Shown here: positions 39,701-51,700 of the stretch, one piece after another
Layout of the letters: every line of letters starts with the position of its first letter
Numbering within the stretch: position 1 is the stretch's first letter
Assembly (NCBI GenBank): GCA_026413225.1
Contig: CM048557.1
Span: 59,386,987-59,450,986, forward strand
Direction of reading: 5' to 3'
DNA: 64,000 nt
DNA from: Otis tarda
Taxonomy: Eukaryota; Chordata; Aves; Otidiformes; Otididae
The notes under the pieces: model-generated
What the model saw: only the letters and a program-made list of their open reading frames with translations
Databases searched by the model: none
Told to the model about the DNA's origin: nothing
Translations under genes and position numbers: made by a program

Positions 39701-42700
39701 AAAAAAGAGTAACCCTTGCCCTCCTCATGTGGCTATTTTTATATGAAATATATAATGGATTAAATAGAATTAGCTTTTTAGCTTTGTCACTGAAGTGTAG
39801 AGTGCTTGAATTCACCCTGGTATCCTTTGTCTGGAAGCGGGGGACAGGGGAAGGAATTCCCCTGTGTTGGTGGGCCTTGCGGCCGTGCTTGGAAAGACGC
39901 GGGAAAGAGATGCAATAACCGCTCCGTTATAGGCCTTCTCCTTTCCTCTCGTGGCTGTTGCTCTGGGGTAAACATTTCAATGTGCTTCCAAACTTTGAGC
40001 AAGCTCTTAAGCTCTTCCTTGCTACATCGTGTAGCAAGAATACTTGTGCTGCGTGTATTTATGGCACAGTCAACACTGGACTGGAAGAATTCCCATTGTC
40101 TGCCTTGTGTGCAGGGGACGGTAAATGTTGGGGCTGTGGGCTTGAGAAGGGGTGATGGGGAGGATGTGGTGCTGGAAGGTGAAGGAGCTGGGTAGCAAGC
40201 TGTCATCTGTCATCATTAGGGAGGGAGTCTCTGTGTCTCTGGATATTTGGGGACCCTCACCATGCCCTTCTGTGTGTGCTGGCCTTTGTAGGTGCCTTTG
40301 TCCTCTCCAGAGAAGCATGAATTTTAACTTGACCTTACAGCATGGTCTCATGCTGGCCTCTACCTCTGCTGAGGAACAAAGGCAGAGTGTTGGATGGGCA
40401 TGGGCTTGGGTGGAGAGGCAGGGCAGGAGAGATATTGCAGGAATACTGGAGGTGCTGCCTCACACCCCTTTACAAGTAGTGTGTAACTCGGCTTTTTGCC
40501 AGTTTAGTAGGTGAGACTGTGGTAAAGCCAGGCTGGCGGTTTGCCTTGCCGGCAGAATTTGGCCATGGGGCTCCTGAACTGCAGTGGCTTACTGGGACTG
40601 GGGAGGTGTGTTTGGGATTTGGGTCTAAAGTGTGACTTCCTGGAGACCTGACCAATGATTTCTATCTTTGAGTATTTTTATGGGATGAGGGTGTGCTTTT
40701 CAGTGTAGTGCGAAGTAGGGAGAGAAACTTTTGTTCTTTCCATGTGTTGAACCCTAAGCTAGTCTTAGTAGGTGGACAGAGTGGTGTAGGGAGAATGAGG
40801 AGCAAAAGTTGACAGAGGGGTGGCTTAAGGCTGCCTTTTTCTTTGCATTCCTGACTAAGACTTGAAGTGAGGGAGAAAGTAAAACTTAATCCCTGATGTT
40901 TCAAGACAATTTTTTTGTGAAGTTTGTAATTTTAAATTGAGTATTATAATTTTAAATTCAGACACCCTTCATCTTCTATGTATAGCTCTGGTCTCCGCCC
41001 CCCATCTCTCCCCACTGGAGGCTGTTGTCTTCTCTCACTCCTGTGCTTCTGCCCAGTATAGGAAGCAATGAACACGCACAGTGCGCAAAATACCTTCTAT
41101 GTGCAGTTGCTAACCTTCTTTAAAAAAAAAAAAATGAAGCTGTGTGAAAGATAATCATGGTGTTTGTAATGAAAATGGAGAAATTAGTCATGAAAATAAA
41201 CTTTGTTTTATTGTGGCAAGGAATGAGAAACAACGTGAACTAATGTTTGGATGGTTAAGTAAGAAATTGTTCAATGTAGATACGTTGCTGGCAACTGGTT
41301 ATTTTTAATACATGCTGTTTTGTCATATAAACCCTGACTGCACTCAGGTGAGCAGATTTCAGGTTAAAAACAGTAGTCAAACCATGAGTGTTCATAGCAT
41401 TGTAATTAATAAACTTTGTATTCAGATGAGCAGGAGGTGGGTGCTGGCAGGCCTTTTCCTGTGTGAGCAGATAATGTTCTGATTTCATACCCTGTGAGAC
41501 GGTGTCCTAGCATTGCATCTTTTGTGTTACTAGCTCTTTTCTAACCTGTTTATTTAACGCATCATGAAGTGGTGGTTATATGTCTAATTGCACAGCACAG
41601 AGAAAATAGCATTGTGTTGAAATACTGCATCAAACTTCAGCGTTAGGAGACGTTTTGTTGTGGAGGTAGGACTGTAGGCACTTCTTCATAACAAGACCTG
41701 CAAGTTTCTCTTGGCCAGGGCAGGTAGTTGAGCTGGCTGTGTGCGTGCTGACTCAACGGAGCAAGTTTCTTCCTCTTCTCGTCCTTCTTGTCTTTTGACT
41801 CCTTGTGACTGAACAACAGCAGATTCAGAAGAACTCACTTTTGAAATGCACCTTAGCTTGAGGTTGCTCTTTCAAACTATGTGCAGCTGTAGTTCTTCAT
41901 TTGAGGCTTCCAGAGCTCTCATGCCAGCCAGATGTTAAGTTGGTTAGAAACGAACGGGCTTTCTGAGCATGGGTGCCTGTGTGCAGCTTGGGTGTGAGTG
42001 CACAAGAACTTACCTGGAGCAGCTGAGCAGAGGACCTGATTCTGACCTGGGGGACCCAGTGTCATCTTGGTGGGCATTCATGTCTGTGTAGGAGATGAAA
42101 GCATAGAAGGGCTGCTGGGGCAGGGGAGAAGGTGCTCAGAAGTGAAATCCAGAAGGTCCATGCGTGTGTCTAGTCTGAAGTGTTAATCTAGCAGCACAGT
42201 ACTACAGTCTCATAATGTCCAGGCCTGGAGCCTGCTGCCTGAGCTTAGCTCCTCCCTCTTTCATTTAATAATGGCTGGAAGAACAGTAATCAAGTGTGCT
42301 GGAAGAGAAACATTAATTAACTTTTAATTTAGATCTAATGTATCCTTCTTAGTGTACTGTGTGAAAAACTCAGTGTGTGGTATCTGTCATGTTCTATAGA
42401 GTACATTGAAGAAACAAGGAAAAGCCTCAGGTCTGAATGGGAAGATGGAGTTCTAACTCTGCGGATGGGTTTTGTATCTTGATTAAAAGCTGTAGATGTG
42501 TGATAAGTAACTTTTGTTTCCATTTTGCATCTGAAATTACTTTCTCTGTAACTCGTCTTGTATCTGTTTTCTCTTAAGCCAAACTCGCGAGGAGAAGTCA
42601 GGAGAGAGACAATCTCGGCATGCTGGTCTGGTCACCTAACCAGAGTCTGTCAGAAGCAAAATGTAAGTCTCTTCTAACACTTTTATTTCCCCCCTTCTGT

Positions 42701-45700
42701 TACGTGTATCACTTCAAGAACGCAAAGTTGCCACTTTCAGTAGAGAGGTTATGTCTGTGACCTTTCCATTATGATTTGAAATTAATTTGAAAAAAGAAAA
42801 GCCTACAAAGCAATCCCCTGGAAGAGCTTCGTTCCCCACTGGGCAGCGGCTCAGAGTGTCAAATCCACAGAGGCAGGGAAAGCAGGAGAAATGTGGCACA
42901 CTTTCTTCCTAGGTATGAATTCTTTAAGATACTTATCCATGGGCCTACATGATCTGCTTTGTTGCTGCTGGTGTTGTGGAAGACGACAGAAATAACCGGG
43001 GAGAGCAAAATGAAAAGTATTTTGGGGGCGAATATATGGTAATTAGTAGTACCTTTTTCCCATAATGACACAAATAAAATCCACATCTGGAGCCCATGGA
43101 GGTTTAAAAGCCAGAACAATTGCAGTGCCTTGGAATTCCACGTGAGGGCAATTACCAGTGCTCTGTGTGTGTCTGGGAACAAGTCTCAGTGCTGCTGCCA
43201 GATGGCAGGACTGGTGTTTGAGAGGTTTGTCTAGCTACAGTTCCCCTCATGAATAAGTAGGACTCCTTGATTAAAGGGCTGCTGTTTGAATGCAGTAACT
43301 AAACTAAGTGCTTTTAGGGGAGGGAGCTGAAAGGAGTTATTTTTAACTTTCTGCTCCTTTTTTTTTTTCCTCCTTTCTGGTTCTGGGACCAGGAATAAGT
43401 CTTGCATTCCTATTCAGTACAGTTGTATGTGGTGGCACGATTAAATTGATACCTGGTTTTTCCCTAAACCCAAGGGCTAAGATGCATTACAAGACACTTG
43501 TGAGAATGCAGTGGCATTTGCAAATTAAGGCAGCAGAAACTGTGCACAAACTGGCTCTATCATGAAAGGGCTGGGCTCTGCCCTGAGGCATTTTTTCCAC
43601 TGAGCAAGTTGCCCCTTAAATTACAGAAGGATGATGATACTGTGATCTACAGATAAAAAGGGCTTTGCAAGGATCATGTCTGGCTTCTTTCCTACCAGTG
43701 GTGTCTTGTCTGCTCCCTGCTGGCTATTGGATCCTGAACTAAGTAAGACTGATGAGGAGAGGGATGTATCTGACGGTTATCTACAGCTAGAAACCTCTGA
43801 GTATAAGAGCAAGAAACTGTTGCCTCCACCAAAAGGAGCAACTCTTCATGGGTCCTCTGTGACATAGAGGATTCCTGTAGGTGCCTCTCAAGTCTGAGAG
43901 CCTTTTGAATCTCAGCTCAGCTTTGGAACATTTAACTCCTGGCTGATGGGAAACAGGTTTCTTGGAGAGGGACGAGAGAATGGAGGAGGAAAAGGAGTGA
44001 AGATAAGTGGAATTGAGTAAAATAATCTGTAACTGAATATTCTGTAGCAATTGGCACAAAAATGCAAGGATGTTATAGAGCATAAAAAAGGATATTATAT
44101 CTGCTAAGATGATGTCATGAACCTAAGAGGTAATTAAAAGTGTAGTATGAATAAAAACTAGGTGGCAGTTGACTGTTGCTGGTACAATAAAAAAGTTGGG
44201 GAAAACAATATGAATATAAGAAGGTAAGAAGAAATTTCTCAAAAGACTCAAAACACTAGTGTTCTGCAATGGTTGTAGAGCACTTAGTAAATGTATTACA
44301 AGCAGAATTCCCTAATCTGTTTTATGGTTTATGAAGAAAGAGCGTCGGGGGACAGGAGGTCTCTTCAAGCTACTCTTGAGTTCAATGAGAAGTCTTGACG
44401 TTGTTGATAGTGAATCCTAAATAAATGGAGTCCACAGGGGTGTGTAAGAGGACAGATGATGATCAACACTTCCATTGGTGATACGGGAACCGATTTGGAA
44501 TTGCTGTGTAGAGAAACTGAAGAATAGCCATAAACTGACAGGATGGCAAATAAAAGGAATCCTACTGATAGTCTTGTAGAGTGCTTTGGGTCTTTTCCTA
44601 ACTTGGACTGATGCTGATGCAATGAGCTCTTAATGATCCAACCGCAGGGTTATGAATCCTGCGGGAGATTCTCCCATTCAGGAGAACAATTTTGGGGCCA
44701 CAGCGGGCAGGTAATTTGACAAAGCTTTCCTGTGTCCTGCTTGACCCAATGGATGATGTGGATGTAAAGAGAGTGAGGTAGTCACTGGAATGGTTTGCTG
44801 CCTCTGCACCCAGCAGCATTTGGGAAAATGAACCTCCAAATAGTGGCTTTAGTGTTGAAAAACTGAGAAAAGGATGGAGATGGGAGCTACTGAAACATTT
44901 TGGAAACTGAAGATGAAGCAAACTCCATCTGTTTAGCTTACTGAAAAGAGACTGAAAGGGAACTATTGTCAATTGTTTTCTCAAAGGGAAATTTTGGCAT
45001 AGTAAGAGACATGCATAATACAAATAAATGGCCACAAAATAAGTCCACATAGACTAGAATGAAATGCCTGAGTGTGTGGGGTTTTTTTTTGTGAGTGACT
45101 GTTGGAAGTTATCCAGGGAAGTGATGGATTCTCTATTTCTTGATGCCTTTTTTAAAACCATGGATTTTTGTGACGTGTGTGTTATCCTTGGTAAGAGCAA
45201 TCATTGGCAGTGTTAAATGGCAAGTGGAAGGAGCTGTGGTCTCCAGGAGGTTGGTGTAGTTTTTGGACTGTAAGGACGATGAATCCTAGCTAGCACATCC
45301 ATTCTTAATATTGCTGTTCAGACTGAAGTGTGGGTGAACAAATCCTTCCAGTCAACAGCATGTTATTAGCTGTGTCTAGTTACTTTCATTCATACTCCAA
45401 AGCCTTTAATCTGTACTGTGCCTGTTCTTGTGGTGAACTCTTTAAAGTCATCGGACTGTTCTCTGTTCCTGTGGCTGGGGCTCAACGTGAAGACGGAATT
45501 TAGTGCAAGACACCTTAGCTGTCAGCTTGGAGTGAACCGGTAGCTCTCATGAGCAGGACAATTCTGTGCAATTAGTGAAACTCTTGGAAGCCACCTCCGT
45601 TAAAGGTGAATCTGTGCTACAAAACACTGAGCAGATCTGTGACAATGCTCACAGCAGTGCTGATGAGTTTGGCAGAGGGCTGACCAAACTGGTGGAGGTT

Positions 45701-48700
45701 GTGAGAGGGTCCTCTCTGAGCTGCTGAAATGAATCCTGGAAAGACCAGTGTGTCAGCCAAGACCTGGTGGATATCTGCATACCTGATACTCCAGACTCAT
45801 ACAATTAGTTAGTGCTTGTTTGGATCCCACGCACCCTGTATGCTAGAGTAATGTTTTAATCATGTTGGAGAAACCTTTTGCCTGAATGCTGTGAAATTAT
45901 GGGTATGGTAGAGAAGACTAAAACAAACACAAGTATGTGCTGGCACACTGATCGCTTTTTTTTTTACTCTTGTGCCTTGTTAACCATTAATCCTGGGTAC
46001 AAACCACTTGCTGCCTTGCCCATGTTTATATCAAACTGGAATGCTGCCAGCATGTTCCATACCTGCTGCAAGACTTCTGCCTTTGAGGGGTCACTTGCAT
46101 AGCAGTTGCCACCATTAGCGAGTAGTTCACAAAGTTATCCCAAAGCTGGACATTTGCCCTGTCTCTTTTGAAGAAGAAAGAAAGAATTGTCATTGTTCAG
46201 TAACTGAACACTTGGACTTAAAATAACTGTGCTCCCCTTCCAGCTCTGCTCCAAATACCCTGTGTGCTGTGGCTGGTGTCACACCTCTTACAAAGAGCTT
46301 GCTCTCAAAATGAGACTCCTGAGAGGTTCTCTGAGGACTTGGTGCCACAGAGAGCAACTGTTCTGGCTGTGCTGGGACGCTGTCATGGAGGGTGGGGAAG
46401 GAGGTGGGGAGAGAGGAGGAGTGAGGTCTTGAGCAAGGTGACATTGAGGAGCAGGAACAGCTAGGTGGAAGAGAAGCATCTGCTCTTCTTGAGTGGCACA
46501 TGAGGAATGGAATGGAGAAGGAGGTGCAAATTGTGAAAAATGCGTTGTAATGATGCTGTGGAAATCCTGCACAGGATAGAGCTGGGCCAGCATGAAGCTA
46601 TTAATAAAACAGCAGTGTCTCTCTCTGTGCCAAGTACGCCAATGGGTGGAACCATAAAAATGACATTGGGTTGGTTTAGAAATGAGCAAGTGCTGGCATG
46701 CTGCAGCTGCCCAGGAGCGAGGGATGGAAACCAGGCGGGAGGATAGGATGTGATGATTGCTTTTATGCATCTGCAGTTCAAAGGTGAACTGCAAGCAGAA
46801 AGATTTATTATTTTGCTTGTGATAAGCTCTGTTTTGGAAGTAATTTTTCTGCTGTCTTCCTGACAGAATACGTGTGCCGCTAGATGGGAGTTTTGGTTTC
46901 TCACTGATGTCTTGGTGGATGTCTCCAGTGGATTTGTGGGCTGCCACTGAAGAGGCAGGCACTGTCCCCAGTACCCATGGGGGTACTGCATGGCAGCTAG
47001 TGGTTTGTAGCCAGGGGGTTGTGCATGGCAGCTAGTCTCCTGGTCTTGCAGTGCTGCTTCTCTTTGACCTGATGGTTGATCAGCGTGCCAACTTTGGACA
47101 CTCACCAGTCCCTCCCTCTGTCACCCTGTGGCATCTCTTCCTGCGAGGCTGCAGCTGGCTCCCTGCTTTACATTATGTCTGCCTGGGTGCATGTGGAGAA
47201 AATTTACACAGCCTCCCTCCCCCTGGGGAGGCAGACGTGCCCCGGGGATGTGCGGATGGGGGAATGCCAGAATTAGGTGAAGTAGTGAGTGCTCCAAGAT
47301 CCTTGTGATGTGTGATGTGCTTGGCCAAACTGTGGCTGGGGGGAAAGGGAGGGGTCCCTAAATGCGTGGCTAAACCTGATGCTGGGAAGACTGCAATGTG
47401 CCAGCTGAGGCTTTGATAGAGGAAGAAGTGCTGGTTTCCATGGTTACTAAGGATATTAACCCTGTGGTGTCCGGATGGGCAAGGTTTAGTTAACTGTGCC
47501 ACAGGCTGGGTAACGGTTTGGGAGTGTGGAGCAAGCAGTACTCCACCCTAAGAAGCTGTAAGCTGGCATTCAGGATCTCAAAAGCCTGTGTCTCAACCAA
47601 GTCTCTAAGCGTGTCCTGGTCATTAGTGTGTCAGCAGTAATCTTTGGGTGAGACTGAGTTTTGGTAGCTCTCCTCTGTTGTGAAAGTGAGGTGAATCCCA
47701 AAATTTCTGAGGGCAAGTTGCAGGTTTAAGTGGCCAGAGTCTGTCTCCAGCTGTGTAGTTCAAGGGGTAATCTTTGCATAGAACAGGCTATGATTATTCT
47801 TCAGTTTCTTTTGTAAAGGGGATGTTAGACAAACTTGGAAATCACCTTTGTCTGAATTTTCTAACTTAAAGTGACTGCCAGAGTAGAAGATAGGAGAATG
47901 TTTGTTTTCTCAGGTTGCTGAGTGTGTCTCATCATGCTTTGTGTGGCAAGTCTCTGTTTTCAGTGTGTGGCTGAGCCACAGCTGTTTTAAGAAGGGTTTC
48001 TGCTTGGACGTACCCTTTCCCCCTCGGCTCACTTATTTTGGCCTGTGAATTCTGTGTGGACATACGACTCCATCAACTATCATCATCAGCTCTCATTTTC
48101 CTTGAGGTGCAGGGTGCCCTAGCAATAAATGTGAGTGGAAAACCACAAAGGGGAGAGAGTAGACTAGAGAAAGTGTGGATCTTTAAATCTCCCTTTTAAA
48201 AAATGAAGCTCCTTTTTAACGGGGTGCATTTAAAATGGAAGGGGTTAATGCTTCAGAGGTTCGGACAGCCACCCCCTCCCTGGCACACGGGCAGTAGCAG
48301 AGAGGGAGAGGATGTATTGTGTGTGTGTGTGTTCAGCATCAGCAAAGCTGCTTTTTAAGTCCCTCTTCTCCATCATGCTGTAAGCAGGATCCTTGAAACA
48401 GCTGTAATTGTGGTTTTATTTTTGGTCCTCTCTCCCCTCCAACCCCTGTAGTTTCTGTGACCTGGTTTATAACACAGCCCCACGAGCGCTGGTGCTCAGT
48501 GAGTGCAGCCACCCTGGTCAGGGGTGAGAGAGAGAGCACTGCTTAGGAATTGCCACCAGAGAGAAAAGTATTGTTCAACTCTTAACTGAGTGTATACTCT
48601 TTTTTTGGAATCTGGCAAGGTGCTGTGGGAGGTTTTGAAAGAAGGAGTGTATGTATTGTGCTTTTCTTGTTTGGTGTGTTTCTGCTTGTTTGTGTCTGAG

Positions 48701-51700
48701 GCTTTTTCGTTGAGGTGGATTTTTTTTTTTGGTAGTAGGAAAAGTATGAGCCTTAAAAAATAGCTGCCAGGTAGATCCAAGACTTCCAGGTCTCTTGAGG
48801 GGTGGACTTCAGGGGTTATGGTTCTTGCCTGAAGCTAGGTGCTTACCTTTTGTCATTCAAGTGAAGATACAAAAAAAACCAAACTTATAATCTTGCTGTT
48901 TGTATGTGCTTCTTCCCTAGAAATACCAGTTTGTTGTCTGTTCCAGTGACAGCAAAAAGGATTAATGGAAAAGCAGAATTGGGTTTGTTTATCCCTAATC
49001 CAAATTTCATATTATGCAGTGAACCTGGCAGCTGTGAAGCTTGGATGCAAATACAGTAGCTGAAGAATACAACTCCATGAATTCAGAAATGAGAGAACTG
49101 GTGTTTAATTTATGATTCTGCTTGAGTTTAGCTGTAGAAATAATACAATCATGGCCACTTCTCCCAGCAGCTGCAGTTGCTGCACTTAAGAACATGCTCA
49201 AAAGATTAAGGTGAAGGAATTCAGTTCTTCATTTTAGCTGAGGCAACTTTTGATGCTAAGCAATGCTACAAACAGCAAAAAGAAGATACTAGACTTCAAA
49301 GGCCATGGGTGTATTCCAGAAATGGCCGAGTTGCCTCAAACTTAGCTGCAGTTTCCCCTTTGTTTGTCATCTGCTGTGCTAGTTGCTGTTGCAATGCTGT
49401 GTGGAAATCTCAGAGAAGCTCTTTCATCATTATTGCTGCAGGTTCATATTTCTGAATGCATTTAATATCCTGAATGCATATTTAAATTAAGATGAGGTTT
49501 TAACCCTTTCATGGCAGTGGTTTGTATTGGAGCCAGGAAAGCAATTTAATTTGACAGGACTAGGGTGTGTGTTTGGGACTGATTTCACCCAAGGTACAGT
49601 GGATTGTGGTTTTGGGTTTTTTTGGTTGTTGTTTTGTTTTTTTTTTTTTAAACCCAACCAACCAAAAAAAAAAAAACCAAATAAAACCCCTGAAAAACCC
49701 AATCCCAAAACCAAACAACTCGCAAACAAAAAACCTGGAGGAGAGAATATGTTGGAGAGTCACAGGAAAAGGATGTCTTATCTAAGGTAGCTATGTTATC
49801 CCGGAGGAATTTTTGCCTCTGTGCTGGAAGCGGGGTGGCAGTCACCAGCTTCTTCATGTGCCTTATTCTCTCCTGCCACCTGTTTGTTCCTCTTTTTTAC
49901 TGCAGCGTGAAACAGGCCTTCTCTGAATGTGTCGAGATGACCCAGTTTGAAAGTGCTGGCTGCCACTACAGTTGTTGCTGCGGGGATGGAACTGGTGCTG
50001 GCGCTAGGAAGAAGCATTTTTCCTGAGAGAAGTTTAGAGACAAGATGACGTGGATATAATGGAGTGATGATAGCCGTGTTAAGAGTTACCCTGGCAGCGA
50101 GCCTTGATCTGAAATACGTTCTGGAGCAGTCCTAGCCAGCATGATAGGCGCTGTGTGAGTTGTAGGACCAGTATGACGAGAACTAGCAGGCTGCAGCTAC
50201 GTCTGGCTGCTTGGACTCAGCCCTGGGATGGGCTGTGTGCTCCAGTCTCACTGGTTTTGGTGGGAATGGCAGGCCTAGAGCATTTCAGAGAACTAGGTCT
50301 TTTTTTTCCTCACCTCTTATCTCTTTCTGTAGCTGTGAGGGAAGAATAAGAAGGGTCAGGAAACTGGAGGGTAAAGATAATCTCACTCCCCTCCCCAAGT
50401 GGGCTAGTTAGCAAATGCACCTGGTGCGTGTTATAGGGATGTGATGGGAGCTGTGCGCAGGCAGGGAGGAGCTTTTGTGGGCTGTATCCTGCACTGAGGA
50501 ATGCTTGAAGAGGTTGTGGTCATAACTTGCTGTGATGAGCTCATTGCTGCTGAGAGGTGCTAGCGCAGGAGGCAGAGCAGCTAGGCTTTCTCAAGGACAT
50601 GTGCCAGAGCTTCCCTCACCGTAATGTGTTTGCTGTGGCATTATTTGCTCTAATTAGGAACCACGCCTGCTAGTTACTTTTCCTGTACTCTTATTTTTGC
50701 ACTCCACGTTAAGTTACTTTCTTGATCATGTGCTTCTCATACAGATTCATACTATGGCAGGGTAGTAGTGAATTTTCTAGCGCTGCAAGGATTACTAATA
50801 ATACATAACAACTTCTGAGTAAGGACTGGGCCTCTAAATCCTGGCTAAAAGCTGTGACCACCTAGCACTGATACACCAGGATCTAGTTAGTGACACTGGT
50901 TTATCGTAGGCTTTTCCAATCAGTCTTTTAATATCAGCCTTGAAGGCTGAAGGCCTGTACGTAACCCGTGTTTCAACTTGTGCTGTGCGCATCTGTAACT
51001 TGACTTTTTTCTAAGTTGACTTAATTTTATATATTTTTATTAGCTGAATATCTGTCAACATAACACCAATACTTTGGTTTAGGAGCTACCATAAAGATTA
51101 TGTTGTCCAAGATCTGGCTATTCAAGCTTGCTGTCTTTCTGCATGGACTCAAAAACATTCCTTTGCATCTCTCTGGTTTCAGACCTGTAGGAAGTAAACC
51201 AGTGCAAGAATAGATGTGTTGAGCGTTAGTGTCTCCCGAAGGCTGGCCTGCCTACAGTGAGGCACTCTGCATGAGTTTGCCCATAGGTAGCTTCTGAGCT
51301 TTGGTGGAGAAAGGGCCCTCCACATAAACCTCTGTTTATTGCCCAGTTTCTCATGTTGTATGGGGTAAGGTAATAGGAATTTTGTGAACCACTGTGCCTT
51401 AACCCGCAGTAGGTGCTTGTTTGTTGCCTTCGTTCATGGCCTGCCTCACTAAGTGATTAAGCAGCTGCTTAATCAAGCAGCCAAACTATTCTTGCAGAAA
51501 GCAGGAACAGGAACTTTCAGGAGAGGGATGGGACAGGCAGATGGCGGGCAGAGCCATGACCACTCTGGAGATAAGCTGTTCCTTTGTTTTGCAGCGCTCT
51601 GTGCATTGGAAGTGTTTGTCTTGTCTCATCTGCTTTGTTCCGCTTCCCGCTAACTTGCTCACATCCAGCTGATGTGAAAGTGGGGAAGATGGAGTCTTTC

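Larger units (their letters stand above)
343..42578 (+). other. RCOR1: RCOR1 intron 2 (about 42.2 kb)
   Basis: It runs from GTAAGT at 343 to the TTCTCTTAAG acceptor at 42569-42578. The first 2.4 kb is rich in simple sequence: poly-T, poly-G and polypurine tracts and the 406-485 inverted repeat. From about 2.8 to 28 kb I see unique-looking sequence with scattered T-runs and no recognisable gene. The rest holds CpG-rich clusters near 28.7 and 33.7 kb, one clear CR1 fragment near 32.4-33.0 kb, and otherwise unremarkable sequence. Small ORFs occur on both strands, but none has a recognisable domain. Enhancers or conserved non-coding elements may be present and cannot be called from one sequence. 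Confidence 0.9.

Noticed and set aside
46288-47105. Two overlapping minus-strand ORFs of 224 and 214 codons in different frames
   Set aside because: Neither has a recognisable domain, signal peptide or repeat. They overlap out of frame, and an ORF of this size is not surprising once in 64 kb. No splice or promoter context supports a gene.
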